64,000 nucleotides of DNA from Dendronephthya gigantea (GCF_004324835.1 NW_021163139.1:248001-312000), one strand, 5' to 3'. Positions 1 to 11,545 are shown, counted from the stretch's first letter. The notes: generated from the sequence alone by a model not told the origin. Made by a program: numbers and translations.

Positions 1-1300
1 GGTCTTAGATACTTTTCACAACCAAAATACCAGACCAATTTGGTGGTTTCGTTTTCATGACTAGTCTTGTGCAGTTACATTTTAATCTTTTACTGTTATT
101 AATTTCAAAAAGAAATGGGCAATCATCTCGTATGAAAAACTAGTTTTGTCATCAGGACAAATTTTAGAATACGTGATACATTACCAGGGTTTTCTCCAGC
201 TCAAATTCACTTCAAGCCAAACAAGCGAGGCCACCGAGACTGACTAACAAGAGAGTCTGCATGTAATCCGTAATTGTGTCGTTTTTCGCACAAATTTGAA
301 CAAATATTTTATACATTTGTAGATATATCTCCCGGTAAGGTGTGAGATTGCGAGTTGAAGGAAATCGTAAACAGCCATAATCGAAACCACAAGAGCAAGG
401 TAAGTCAAAAGATATTAATTTTTTAGCACACGGAAGTGGTAGTTGTGTTGATCATCGTCGACGTATGTTCAAATACTGGGTTTGCAGCGTGTTTCCATCA
501 AGTTTAACTTGCAGTGGCGATTAGGCAACGAAAAAAATACATGTGCTGTTAGTATAGCATGAAGCAGAATGGTACTTATACCAATGATGTTTTCCTGAGG
601 ATTCAAATTCAATGGGTCAATTTCAATTTTGTCTGTATTAAACCTGTATTATTTGGATGAATATACCATTGTGAAAGTGGTTACAACCGGTTAAGCGACG
701 GACCTTATGAGTTTGTATCACTACCGATATTTATTCAAAGGATTTTGCTATTATATGCCACCGCTCTGGTTAATAATAACTTTCACATTCACAAGTAGTC
801 AATGTCTAAGCGTTGTCAGTATAGCATTACCTTTGTTAGCAACCTGGAGTTTTCAAAGGGGGTGGCATATTTCAGGCTGCTAGCAGGTTAAGATAGCACT
901 AACTATGGATTGATTAAAGGTTTAAACTTAAACTGGACATTATGAAAACAAATGCAAACGTAAAGTATTCTGAGAGACGTTTTTACAATCCCTCGTGTCT
1001 TATAGTTTTTTTATCACAAAATATAAGAGATTTTAAAAGTGGATTGATGCCGATTGGGTGCAAGTGTTAATATTTTCCAGTAACCTATTAAATATTTATT
1101 CACTGATTTATTCACTGCATGATGTTATCAAAGACATAGGCAAACTCGCAAGCCAGCTTTTTCTAGGACATAGGAAGGCTGCATGGCTATGGGGGGAGGG
1201 GGTGATAGGGCGGTGGGGGCACAACACCTCACTCCTATCCCTCGTTCCCGCCCCTGCATGGCATGTCATTGAAAAATTTTAATCTACTTCTCCTGTTTAG
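1..1300 (+). other. 5' leader exon and first intron of the coiled-coil gene
   Basis: No coding exon is visible here. A good splice donor (AAG then GTAAGT) begins at 400, and an acceptor with a pyrimidine-rich tract (ending TGTTTAG) closes at 1300. An untranslated first exon therefore probably ends at 399, and the 0.9 kb intron runs 400-1300. The start of transcription cannot be placed. A G-rich patch near 1190-1225 is the only compositional oddity. The intron is inferred from splice signals alone. Confidence 0.5.
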
Positions 1301-1338
1301 ATCTTTTTAAATCCAAACTTCAATAAAGGATAATCAAA

Positions 1339-2307
1339 ATGGCGAGAAGAAGACAGGAATCGACAGAAGGATTGGGAGAGTCTCGCATCAGAGAGCTGGA
1401 AGTCGAAAATGAGAAGTTAAAACATGTGTTGCAGGAAACGTTATGGGGCGTTAAAAGTTATTTGCAAGAAAGAAATAGTATGAAAGAACGTGTGAAAAAA
1501 CTGGAAGAAGAAATTAATGGACGGAAAAGTCAAATTAAGAAGTTGCAACAAACTTTAAGTGGAGCTTTTGAGACTATAAGGGGTCTTTACACGGAGATAG
1601 AGTCTCTTCAGGGGGAGGTAGACATTCTACAGGAGCGGATAAAGATGCAAGAAATAGTATTTGAAATGCAACTCAAGACAGGAGAACTTTGTAATTACAG
1701 TTGTGTAATGGACACACTATACTGGATTTGTAGAGAAAAACTGCCCTCGTTAACAGTCAAATGTGCATGTGGTTCAAACAATTGTCGTCGGAAATTAGAA
1801 AAAATTCTAACTTACAATGCGCACGGAAGAATTGATAAAGGCGATTTGGACTGTCATTTATTACTGGAAATCCTCAAAAAGAGCAACATAATTCAACCAC
1901 TAGAAGAAGTGTTTGATTTCCCCAAGGATATGGCAGCCAAAGATCGTGATGAAGTTATTCACCGCGCGTGGCAGAAAATCGTAGAAGAAAAGAAAAACAA
2001 CACGCGTGTGTTGATTCTTGCAAGGACGTGGGCCAGTGGGGCTGTTGGTCATGTCGTAATGTGTGACTTGGAGAAAAGGCCTGAGGATGAAAGCAAAGTT
2101 GATGTATATGATCCGCAGAAGGCTAAGGTACGTACAGAGGAAGAAAAAGAGTTCAAAGAGAGTGTCATTGGTGACATACAGCTTCAGTTGTACACCGTCA
2201 ATTTCAGAGAGTTTAAAAAAGTAATAAAGACATATTACCCCGATGCGACTGATGACACTCAGAATTTCGATAATGCCATGAAGGACTTGGATTTAAACAA
2301 GGACTGA
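1339..2307 (+). CDS. Coiled-coil protein with possible papain-like C-terminal domain
   Basis: This 322-residue protein is encoded in one uninterrupted exon. The ATG has a good animal context (AAAATGGCG), and an acceptor at 1300 suggests a spliced 5' leader. Residues ~14-115 are a charged heptad-like coiled coil, suggesting oligomerisation. Residues ~118-300 form a compact domain with a Cys cluster (CACGSNNC, ~142-149). A cysteine in NYSC (C122), a histidine in AVGHVV (H238) and an aspartate in VDVYDPQ (D258) occur in the order and spacing style of papain-fold (Tox-PL-like) cysteine peptidases. That assignment is inference only. An AATAAA signal lies at 2500-2505. The gene converges on the NERD-helicase gene, with overlapping 3' regions. 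I do not recognise a named family; the gene is well supported but its function is open. Confidence 0.75.
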   Translation: MARRRQESTEGLGESRIRELEVENEKLKHVLQETLWGVKSYLQERNSMKERVKKLEEEINGRKSQIKKLQQTLSGAFETIRGLYTEIESLQGEVDILQERIKMQEIVFEMQLKTGELCNYSCVMDTLYWICREKLPSLTVKCACGSNNCRRKLEKILTYNAHGRIDKGDLDCHLLLEILKKSNIIQPLEEVFDFPKDMAAKDRDEVIHRAWQKIVEEKKNNTRVLILARTWASGAVGHVVMCDLEKRPEDESKVDVYDPQKAKVRTEEEKEFKESVIGDIQLQLYTVNFREFKKVIKTYYPDATDDTQNFDNAMKDLDLNKD

Positions 2308-2499
2308 TTTCGCTTATACTTATAATGTTAAACTGCTTTCATTTATGCACATAATCGAAACACAAAATAACTGGGATGTAATATAATCCAAGCACTAGAG
2401 AGGGAACTTACATTTTTAATATTTGCTATTTGATAATACTGTAATACCTTGATTGTAATAACACTGACGTAGCTACAGTTGTGGCCATTTTTATGAATG

Positions 2500-2537
2500 A
2501 ATAAAAAACGAATACTTTAAAATGATATCACTTTATT
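2500..2537. promoter_or_regulatory. Overlapping convergent poly(A) signals
   Basis: AATAAA on the plus strand at 2500-2505 serves the coiled-coil gene. AATAAA on the minus strand (TTTATT at 2532-2537) lies about 150 bases beyond the stop of the NERD-helicase gene. Cleavage 10-30 bases past each signal would make the two 3' UTRs overlap tail to tail, so the two mRNAs could pair. Confidence 0.6.
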
Positions 2538-2689
2538 GTTTTTTAAACTCAGGAGTGTAGCGACCAGTTAACATTTCCGGTGATACCTTTCAGAGTGGGG
2601 AGAGCAAAAAGCTTGGATCCAGGCCTAATAAGGGGGGAGAGGTGAAAAAAAAGGTGGAATAATTTAGATGGTAATGTAATTGGCCAATT

Positions 2690-4687
2690 CTATTTCCACC
2701 ATAGCATAACTAAACGAGTCACAGCCCTTGAGATTGGAATATAGTTCTGCATGTCTTTCACGTGTCCACAAACTGCTATAACAACAGGCCATTCATACGA
2801 TCGAGCGTAATCAGCCAAATCCAGCACAACTTTATTCTCCGTCTCCCCGATACGACCCACTGGGATCCCTTCACGAAGCATGAAAGAATGAAGAGTATCC
2901 AAATACCTGGGAGCCACCACCAAGATGGCAACTTTTTGATAAAAAAACACATCATCCTCCTTCGCCCATTCGTGAATCTCCTCTTTGATCATCTTGCAAC
3001 AGTCAACAAAGCGTTCCTCGTACGACGCGTAACTAATCTTTCCTTCGACGATGACTTGAGGTCCACAAATCTGATGGCCAAGGTGGACCGGATGATGCCA
3101 ATACTGCTGAGGTATTTGCGGTCCATCTCCGGCCTTTTTACCAAAGGAGAACCTCAGGTAACGCTGTAGAAACTCGTATACTTCAGAAGTGGATCTCATG
3201 ACGGTTGTGAGGCTGGATGCATGGTGGAAGTTCCTCTCACGGCAAAGCTCTGACAGGTAATTCGGAATGCTGAAGCTCCAATCTCGTTTGATCCCAAACA
3301 TCTCGTCAGTGGTAAGGATCATCTGGTTGACATCATATATTATCCATTGGTAATAATCCTGCGACTGGTTTTCGACCAGAAATTGTGTAAAGGGATCAAG
3401 GAGTATCTTGCTCGTTACAAGAAGAGTTTGAAACTCGTCAACAAAGATATGAAATGGCTCGACCAGAGAATAGGGTACCAAGGAGAGTTTTGAAGCCAGG
3501 TTGTCAAAGGTGATTATGAGAAAGATGTTATTGTCTATCTGATTTCTTGAAAAGAATTCTTTGTAGAGTTTGTCAAGCGGTGGTGGAACAAGAATGACAA
3601 CCTTCTCTCCTTTCTTGGCACACTCTAAAGCTTTGTGTTGAAGTAGGATTGTTTTACCACTTCCAGGCGCGCCACAAAACAGCTGCTTCTTCGCGCCGTT
3701 CCATAAAGCCAGCTGCTCCACGTTCAAAAACAGAAACTGTTTTGTAAGAATACTCAGACCTTGCACATCCGTGGTCTTCACAACAGCATCTGAACTCCTC
3801 GAACCCTTTCTCTTCATCATCTTATCGTAGCTTCGTTCCAGAAATCGTTGCTCATCAATGCTTTTAAACACTCCGCTAAGAATCTTCGCTGTTGCGCAAA
3901 TCGCCGCTCGCTCGCCAACAAATATTGAAATCATCTTCACAAACTCTGCCTCGTCGTCTTCAAAGGATTTCTCGATGAAATGGTTCGCCCACCACATCTC
4001 AAAATGTCCAACACCGTCTTCTTCACCTTCCATTCCATTCAAATGAATCTTTCGCAAATCGATTAGTCCCGATCCGTCACGACCCTCGTCGACAACGTGG
4101 GGCATTGCAATCACCTTGTAAATAGGAATGTCTAAACCTTTGGCTGACAACAGTGCGTTTATGAATCTTTCTCCAACCTCAAGTTGTTTTTTGGCATCGA
4201 GGTACCGGTTGGACTTAAACTTCTCGGTTGCCTTAACTTCTATGAGAATGAAGCCGACACGGCGGTGCATTACTAGGAAATCAATTTCTCGGGAGAGATC
4301 AGTCTCGCTCAGGTTAGCAAACAAAGCGTCCACTTCCTCTTTAGGAAAATATTGAAGGAGAACTTCCTCGATGAATTCTTTGAATTTAAATTGCGTGATA
4401 ACAACCATTGGTTGTTTTGTTTTTCTTCCAAATTCATCGAGTGAGCGAAATATCTGAAGTTCAGCGACATCTCCCTTCAAGTCTATTTCTTCAGACTTGC
4501 TGAGACGAACAGCTCCAGAGGCTTCGCCTGTTGGCGCTGCATAGCGAAACGAGAAGGCTGGTGGAAACATGTAAGTTCGCTCGTTTGTCTTCCATTCTGG
4601 CCAGAGACGACAGAGATAAGCATCACAGGCGTCTTCCAAGACACTGTAGTAATTTCCTGCCACATCTTTCGCTACACAACTCGCCAT
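2690..4687 (-). CDS. NERD/PD-(D/E)XK nuclease fused to superfamily-1 helicase
   Basis: This 665-residue protein is encoded in one exon. The start is the ATG at 4687 (ACAATGGCG); the frame stays open two codons further only through a TTG. Residues ~70-185 form a nuclease-related (NERD-type) PD-(D/E)XK core: EID at 134-136, then the strand ending IEVK at 149-152. A P-loop helicase follows: a Q-like motif (EQLALW, ~324), Walker A GAPGSGKT (339-346), Walker B FVDEFQ (415-420), YDVNQ (451-455) and a C-terminal SRAVTRL motif (~653-659) typical of UvrD/DUF2075/Schlafen-type helicases. The expected role is nucleic-acid cleavage coupled to ATP-driven unwinding. In bacteria such fusions are often defence genes; an antiviral role here is inference. 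The animal-style start context and a minus-strand poly(A) signal at 2532-2537 argue for a host gene rather than contamination. Confidence 0.85.
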   Translation of the reverse strand: MASCVAKDVAGNYYSVLEDACDAYLCRLWPEWKTNERTYMFPPAFSFRYAAPTGEASGAVRLSKSEEIDLKGDVAELQIFRSLDEFGRKTKQPMVVITQFKFKEFIEEVLLQYFPKEEVDALFANLSETDLSREIDFLVMHRRVGFILIEVKATEKFKSNRYLDAKKQLEVGERFINALLSAKGLDIPIYKVIAMPHVVDEGRDGSGLIDLRKIHLNGMEGEEDGVGHFEMWWANHFIEKSFEDDEAEFVKMISIFVGERAAICATAKILSGVFKSIDEQRFLERSYDKMMKRKGSRSSDAVVKTTDVQGLSILTKQFLFLNVEQLALWNGAKKQLFCGAPGSGKTILLQHKALECAKKGEKVVILVPPPLDKLYKEFFSRNQIDNNIFLIITFDNLASKLSLVPYSLVEPFHIFVDEFQTLLVTSKILLDPFTQFLVENQSQDYYQWIIYDVNQMILTTDEMFGIKRDWSFSIPNYLSELCRERNFHHASSLTTVMRSTSEVYEFLQRYLRFSFGKKAGDGPQIPQQYWHHPVHLGHQICGPQVIVEGKISYASYEERFVDCCKMIKEEIHEWAKEDDVFFYQKVAILVVAPRYLDTLHSFMLREGIPVGRIGETENKVVLDLADYARSYEWPVVIAVCGHVKDMQNYIPISRAVTRLVMLWWK

Positions 4688-5093
4688 TGTCAACGTTAAG
4701 CAGCTATAAAGCGAAATTACTAGCCGACAATTCGTTGAGGCATCTTGCGTGTGTAGACGGAAATACGCTCCTCGATATAAGGAGTTGTGGCGAATATGGA
4801 AGAGCGCAATTCGTACCCAGGTCTTTACTCATAGAACCCTTAAAGGGGTTTCCTCTGAAAAACGATTTGTGCTGAGCGGCCAGTGTGTCGCAATTTTCCC
4901 TTTGTAGATCTGCATGATCGTTCCTTTATAATATAAACATGCTCCAGACATTTTATTGTGTTTCCTAAAACGGCCTCCTGACACTAATATACATAACTTA
5001 AATCTCCATTGAACAAGAAGAGGTTCCTAAAAAAACCAACTTCAGTCTGATCAGGATAAGCTGCAGAAAATCTAAGCCGTGGATTTGAGCGGT

Positions 5094-5240
5094 TAAAGCC
5101 CCGTTTACACTACACGCGATATTTGGTACGACTCGGATAAAAGTTCCGGCCTTGCCACTTTTACAAGTACTTGGACTGCCTAAGATACGGGTGCCAGTTT
5201 CATCCGAGCCGTACCAAATATCGCGCGAAACGGGTTTTAG
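5094..5240. mobile_element. Short foldback MITE with CCCGTTTACAC-type ends
   Basis: The left arm (AAGCCCCGTTTACAC, then CGCGATATTTGGTACGACTCGGA) and right arm (TCCGAGCCGTACCAAATATCGCGCG, then AAACGGGTTTTAG) are inverted copies separated by about 60 bases. It has no coding capacity. The ends resemble those of the larger foldback at 40551-40905, so both may be mobilised by the same transposase family. The boundaries are approximate. Confidence 0.6.
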
Positions 5241-5554
5241 TCAGATTTACTGAGTTAAACATACAGTTTAACCGAACTGCAATCCAAGTTTCAAGAGAAT
5301 GACACAGTTGTCACTTGTCTATTTATCTATTCATCACGCAAATTCAAGTTTTTATATTTAAAACTTAATTGGCCACCTAGGTCATTCAGTTAAAAAAAAA
5401 TGCAATATGACGCAGATTGACGAAAATGATGCATCGAAAAAATGAAAGACTATATTTAGAAAAGAGAGAAATATAAAAGTTCAGACACATCATATTAAGA
5501 TTATTGTTCACTATTATTATATATTCTTATTATTACATACTTAACAATACTATT

Positions 5555-6346
5555 TTACCAACTAAGAATACTTGTGGTCGAAGGAACAGTCTGAAAAATA
5601 TTGTACATATTTTCATCTAAAGTGCAAGACGAATACTTGAAAACATCCTCGTTATTCTCTTGCGATCTTTCGGGAACAAACAAATCGTTTATATCCAAAG
5701 CATGAGTCAGTTCTTCTCCTGTCAGAAATTGTTCCGTTTCTTCGTACAACATAAAAGGCATTGTGTCATCTCTATAAGATGACGTGCTATGAATTTGCTG
5801 AGTTGCAAAACAGTCAGTCTGTTGCTGATTCCATATGAACCCGTTTTGAAAGTTTGTGCTATTTGCGAATGCTTCCTGAGAGTGATACTCTGCGTTTCCT
5901 AAGCCTACCTCACTTCCAGAAGCTTCGCGAGGTAAATATATATTGTTATTAGTTGCAAAACCTTGATTTGGATTCGTGTTCATGTATAATCCGCCATGGC
6001 AGTTTGTTTGTCGATACCAGCCTTGCGTTGCTGTTCCAAGCGCCTGCTTGCTCGCTCCTGTTTTCACCTTCGGTCCAGTCTTTGCCTTCGTTCCACTCCG
6101 TTTCTTGCGTCTCGGGCAAATTTTCAGCTGTTTTTGTAGATATCGTCTGTGGTTGATGTTCTTCTTGTAGTTTGCAGGTTTCTGCAAAGCGGTTTTAACA
6201 CTTCCCGTCGCGAGCGTCATGAATTTAATCAACGACAACCCCAGAGTCGCTCCATCATTTTTCACTTCGCTTTCCGAAACTTTCTCGGCAGCGATTTGTG
6301 AATGACTTGTGCTACCCGACGCTTCTTCCCCGCTCTCAAAATTCAT
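5555..6346 (-). CDS. FAM181-like protein A
   Basis: This 263-residue protein is read from the ATG at 6346; upstream in-frame codons lack an ATG. Residues ~38-76 (FMTLATGSVKTALQKP, then INHRRYLQKQLK) match the conserved N-terminal block of vertebrate FAM181A/B, where a similar stretch reads NF(V)xLAS-IK-AL-K followed by HRKYLQKQLK. The middle is low-complexity and Asn/Gln-rich. A second conserved block near the C-terminus (FLTGEELTHALDINDLFVPE, ~207-226) is shared with the paralogue at 22054-22815. FAM181 proteins are reported TEAD-binding nuclear proteins expressed in developing tissue; a similar role here is inference. A basic stretch at ~79-100 could be a nuclear localisation signal. An extra upstream exon cannot be excluded. 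No canonical AATAAA was found close downstream. Confidence 0.72.
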   Translation of the reverse strand: MNFESGEEASGSTSHSQIAAEKVSESEVKNDGATLGLSLIKFMTLATGSVKTALQKPANYKKNINHRRYLQKQLKICPRRKKRSGTKAKTGPKVKTGASKQALGTATQGWYRQTNCHGGLYMNTNPNQGFATNNNIYLPREASGSEVGLGNAEYHSQEAFANSTNFQNGFIWNQQQTDCFATQQIHSTSSYRDDTMPFMLYEETEQFLTGEELTHALDINDLFVPERSQENNEDVFKYSSCTLDENMYNIFQTVPSTTSILSW

Positions 6347-9300
6347 TTCCTCTTTTTGTTCACCGCTTTTCTGACACAAATTGCTACCTTTGCCTGCAGC
6401 CCTTTTTCACGGCAAAAACTACCGGAAAACTTCAACAATTTCAGCGTCAAAGTTTTTCAACGATTCGTCTCTCTGACTTTCAACAAGTCTTCGTCCTTGC
6501 GTTATAAGATTTGTTGTATGAAAATTTTCTTTTTTCTCGGGGCCACCTAACTCTATCCTATAGCCTAGCAAGTATGATATTTTAGAAGTATACACTGCCT
6601 TTTTATACCTCTGTAGTTTGTATGATATTCATTGTTTTATTCATCCGTCATCACACCTTTTTGATGCAGATCGCTGTTGAGTAATTGTGTAAGCGCAGGT
6701 GTGCTAATAAAATATCTGCATATTTTTTTCTAAAACGCCGGGAACGACTCATTAGCGGTAGACAATTTATGCGAATCCGTTTTAATTCGCTACAAAAAGA
6801 CACAAGCTTTAAACAATGATTTAATTTGTTGTTGAGGGCCATTTTATGTGATTGCAATATTTTAATTTGATGAATCCTGCGGGCGACAATGCCGTTGGAT
6901 TTTTTCCCACCTACACGAAATCTTGAAGAAAGGAAATATCTGCACGTGTAATGCAAACAAAATGATTTTTTAAAACAAGAAAACTGTCCATTGTGTCAAT
7001 TGTATGATATATCGTGCTTTGTTCGTTAAAATATCTACGTCTTATATTTGACAGGGTGAAGGATACACAAAGGATTATTTATATGAAGAACAGAATATCA
7101 AATTTTAATCTCTGCACGAATCACAAGGGTCGCTTTCTGCCTTTTATATTAAACAAATTCACAACAAGGAATGATTAATTTTTTAAACACCCCAAGATAT
7201 CGTTGATTTATAACAGCGCTTAATTTGTATATATTAGCCTGAAAAATTTTAGATTTATTGCAACTAGTGATAAAGAAATATTTCCAAATGTGATAGTTTC
7301 ATTCAACAAATAACAAAAATATCTTATCAACGTATGCAATATATTTTGTAAAGAGTCAGCGATGATTTCGTTTTTTGATATAAGGTTATAATATAAGCCT
7401 TATTATATTTTCTGGTCAGTACTGAACCTCACGATTTCAAACGCAAATTTCTAAAATCAAATTTTTGCAAACAAAAACGGCAATCTTTTGTACAATATCA
7501 TAGACACGTTCTTCCTGAAATCATGCGGCGTTTTCAGACAATGCACAAGCGTGCTGTCAGTAGTTCCTGGGGTTTTCAGTCCTCAGTGTGAAAGAAAGGA
7601 GCTCAAAACCTCGAAGATAAAACGTGCTTTCTTATATATCCACCACAATAAAAAATCTATATATTCTCTGCGCTTGCACGCGCTCGAATGCAAGACGAAA
7701 TTTTAAAGGGAACACAGAACTTGATCTCCAAGGGCTAAAATTTTTCAGCATTTTATAATTAGCAATAAAAATGCGATACAATATTTACTTTACGACGTGA
7801 AAAGACATCAAAGCATAAACATCAATATATCGAGTAATTAGAGGGGTGCCACGTCAGGAAAGCGTGATTAATTACTGCACGTGTGCATTAGTATTCCAAT
7901 GTTCCTGCAAAAATTATTCCAAAAATAACCGGAATTGTATCATTACCACGCGTTTGAACGCTTTCCAAGCCAACAGGGCAGGAATAAGGAACGATTAGAT
8001 TTTTCTTTATGCGAGCAGTCTGTAATTGCGAGATATGCTTAAGTTCCGCTAGTCGTCTTTGTATTTAAGAAAGGGAAAGATATCATTTCAGATTGCCATT
8101 TTGTGGAACTTAAGTCAGAAGTGGTTGAAGGAAAGTAACAGTTTAAGTTCTGATCAATATCTGATCGATATTCGCCCATTCCAAATTTCAGCAATCTTAA
8201 TTTTATCCGCACCAAACCTAATATGAAACAAAGTTGAAATTTGACTAGCTTTTAGGAAATCAAAATTCTATCCGTAACAATTGTGCGTAGTGTAAATAAT
8301 GCTTAATCAGGCCATAGCAAGTGTTAACATTTCCATTATATATATGTTTCTAAATATATATCTTTTGCAGTGTTTATCAATGTGTCCAGTGTTTCTACCC
8401 GCTGTGAATAAATTGGAGGTGACTTTAAAACCCCGTCGAGTTAAAGAATTTGAAACACATTGCATGATGATAGATAGAATGATTGCTTCAGAACGCAACG
8501 AGTTCTCGTCTGAAACGGGAGACAAGGGTGCCCGTAACAGCTTTAAATGAACAATGTATAGTTATTGATACATATATAATCTTATCTTGATTCACTAAGA
8601 GTTTGAACGGCAGCGTGGGGTTATAACTTTGATCCCTAATTGAAAAAAATTAACAACTCAATTTTTTTACTAATTTCCATTTTAAATTTCAAACTAATAT
8701 TTTCCTCTCAACTTCAAGAAAGGAGTTCACTGACAAGAAGTGACATTCAGTCAGAATAATTAATTCCATGCTCCGAGCACCTTTCATACACTCACAAATC
8801 CGTTTTATATAGAAATAAAATTAGTTTGATATTGCCTCCATGAACCCTTCAGCGACCTTGACTGCATGTCTGTGTCGTATTCAAGTAAAATTACAGTCAC
8901 ATGGTGGAGCAATTACACCTCTTTGTAGGACCAATCTTAACTGATGTTATCTTAAAACGCATCCTGTCCTTTGGCGATGTATAGTTCACTTGCATGCGAT
9001 AAATTGATCAGTGGTTAAGATAACATAGAGCACCTTACGAAAACATTTAATTGCATTTCATATTAAATATTGATACATTTCCATTCTTTGTTTCCCCGTC
9101 TGTCTAAAATGCATGGCTTCATTTATTCCTTACGATTAAAGGAAGTAATTCTATTATACTGCATTGAAATAATCTATATTTAGAGGCGAAAATAATTCCA
9201 TTCATATTGTTGTTGAACGAAAGAGTGAAACGGACACTGAAGCCAAGAGATTAGTTCAGACGTAAGAGCACTTAGTGTTTCCAGTGAAATAGGTTGCGGT

Positions 9301-9374
9301 TTAAGTACAAGTCTAATATACCTCAGAACTTGATAATTAAAATAGATCGTCGTGAAATTAGAGCTAAGATCGTA
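6347..9374. other. Intergenic region between FAM181-like A and the GPR157-like gene
   Basis: About 3 kb of AT-rich sequence. It contains only short open frames (for example 6651-6956 minus, 7488-7706 plus, 8299-8550 plus) without recognisable domains or convincing splice pairs. A TTTATT at 9122-9127 could be the minus-strand poly(A) signal of the GPR157-like gene. I see no RNA gene or obvious repeat. Confidence 0.4.
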
Positions 9375-11059
9375 TCAGATAACGTTCCCACTGCCAGGGT
9401 TATTTTGAACACTTCTACGTTCCGCTAGTAAGCTTTGTCGTTCGCCATTTTGCTCGCGACGGCAACACTTAAGAAAAATTAGTTTCGACTTGTCAGCTAT
9501 CAGACAAAAGAGGACTGCGTTTACAAAGCCTTGTGCTCCGTCACCAAAAGCCTAGAAAAACAAAACTTCTCATCAATGAAGTTGAGATTTAGCAGGAGAC
9601 GTTGAGATTTAGACTAGGAGTTATGAGATGAACAAACCAAATAACATTATGGCGTTGAGCCAGAAAGGATGAGATTAGAGTGAAATACTGAATAAAACAC
9701 TGCAAAGCAGCAAGTACTGGGCTAGTCAGACTGGTATTAGTAGCAACAGTCAGCACTCAGTCAGACTACTGCTAGTACTACAATGAGGAAGGTCGAAGGT
9801 GAAACACTGAGTTTGCAAAACTGACAATAAGTACTAGACTAGAATAAGTACTTTTAAATAGTCTTACATGGAGATATTTTATACCAGCGATTTCATTGCT
9901 GTCACCAGTGAAAGCATAATTAAAAAACTGTAGAGTTCCCCAGATACGAATGCATATGAAGAAAATAGGTATTGAGATTGTCCTCATTTCAACAGCGCGA
10001 AAACGTGCAACTGACATTGCATTTGACTGCTCTTCCACCTGAATCGAAACAAAAAAGTATTTTGATGTAGGAAATGAATTTGCTAGTAAATCGTTTTATT
10101 CATACGGTCAGCCGAGCCAGGGATTTCAATCTATCAACAATTCAAAGGCTTTTGTCCTTTGCGCGTTCTGTACATGACAGGTTAGCTTCAAGCTCCAGCA
10201 TGTTAAAACTTATTTCATTCTTAGAATTTGACCCTGGCAATGTAATTTAGGAGTTAAGAGTGGTTTTTCATAAATTTCTGTCAAAAGAATGTCTACAATG
10301 GACCTAACTCAACTCCCAACTGCTTCCAAGTCCCTGATGTAAGCCAACACTCACGGTCACAAACTGCTGACCCTTGAGGCAGATTAAAGGCTCAATTTAC
10401 AAGTGAGTACAAATGGACAGGAAAACACAATATCGACAAAACAAATATATATCATTTCTTACCAATTTTCGTTGCCTTCTCACATACATGAATATCCGAG
10501 CATAAACAATGAGAATGAGAATATAAGACAATATCTCCCATAATTTCCCAGTGAGCAGCATCCAAGAAACTGTCTCATAGCGAGGATCACTTGTCGAGTT
10601 TAAATTATCAGAACAGTCCAGATCCTTAATCCAACACCAGTCGTTATTCCAGCATCCTTCGCCAAGCTTATGAGCTAACAACGCGATGAGCGTGACCAGT
10701 AATGGTACAGGCCACGCTATGCAATGGAACGCGAAGATAATGCGTTTACCAAGCTCATAATTTGCATTAATCGACACGACGTGTAAATACAGCGCCATAC
10801 AAGAGGTCCAGAAGAAGGACATCATACTTGACGTTGTCGTTATGAAGCTCTGAAACACACAGCTATCTTTCCAAGTGCTTTGAAGGTTGAATAAATATCC
10901 CATCGCTGTAAATAGATCGGCGATTGTGATGTACAAAAGAATGTTACGTGAATTCGAGTGTAAATCCTTCCAAAATCTATGCGCGATGAAGATTACGATA
11001 CAACCGAGAATGGAAAGACTAGTTGAAATCGTTGCGAGGATTTTTGAAGTATCAGCCAT
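9375..11059 (-). CDS. GPR157: GPR157-like seven-transmembrane receptor (3 exons)
   Basis: Exons in transcript order: 10463-11059 (start, TM1-TM5), 9868-10038 (TM6) and 9375-9551 (TM7 and tail). All introns are phase 0 with GT-AG ends, giving 314 residues. Diagnostic stretches match GPR157, a cAMP-receptor-related orphan class: SFFWTSCMALYLH in TM3, WCWIKDLD in loop 2, WMLLTGKLWEILSYIL in TM5, ICIRIWGTLQFF in TM6 and FGDGAQGFVNAVLFCL in TM7. Vertebrate GPR157 is a ciliary Gq-coupled receptor in neural progenitors; the ligand here is unknown. The last exon is not evident as a long open frame: it was found by reading the splice acceptor CTAG ending at 9552, and the frame closes at TGA 9375-9377. 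A divergent promoter region of about 490 bases separates it from the ShK-VWA gene. Confidence 0.93.
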
Positions 11060-11545
11060 CGTTGAATTAGGTGAGAATAATAAAAATCAAAACAAATATG
11101 GTGCCTTGTTTAGACATGCCAAATCACATCACGGTTGTGTAATCACCTCAAATTCCTAAAGAAAATATCGGATTACACTTTGCTGGAATTGTTGTACATT
11201 TCGATAAGAGAAGCTGGAAGAGCTGTTTTTTCATTAGTTTCTCTTGCTCGTGCGGGCAAATCATGCTTTGTTTTCTAAATCCGTCAGCACTAAATCCGTC
11301 AGCACCTGTGATAACTGGCAATCAGATAATCTAGTTGGCGGATGTTAGAGATCACTCAGTCACTCACTCACTTAGTCTTTGAGGCTTCAGCCCAATTTCC
11401 CATCAGAAAGGTAACTAAATACTTCTCAAGAACTTGCAGATGACCCGAAGGCAATGGAAAAACAACTTGTCACGTGAGGAAAAGGTTATAAGAGGCAGAG
11501 ATTTGAACACTGTTCGAACAGATGAGAAACTGAAGCGGTGTCAAG
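11060..11545. promoter_or_regulatory. Divergent promoter region between the GPR157-like and ShK-VWA genes
   Basis: The two start codons lie 486 bases apart in head-to-head orientation, so this interval must hold both 5' leaders and probably both promoters. A short direct duplication (CTAAATCCGTCAGCA) occurs near 11277-11306, and an ACTCACTC run near 11355. No clear TATA box was assigned. Confidence 0.4.

Noticed and set aside
2690-4687. NERD-helicase as bacterial contamination or a recent bacterial transfer
   Set aside because: The gene has an animal-type start context, a poly(A) signal and base composition like its neighbours. Nothing prokaryotic (ribosome binding site, operon) is around it. 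An ancient transfer cannot be judged by eye.
8299-8550. 83-codon frame after a TTTTGCAG acceptor-like sequence
   Set aside because: No domain, no downstream donor or partner exon; both strands are open here, suggesting chance.
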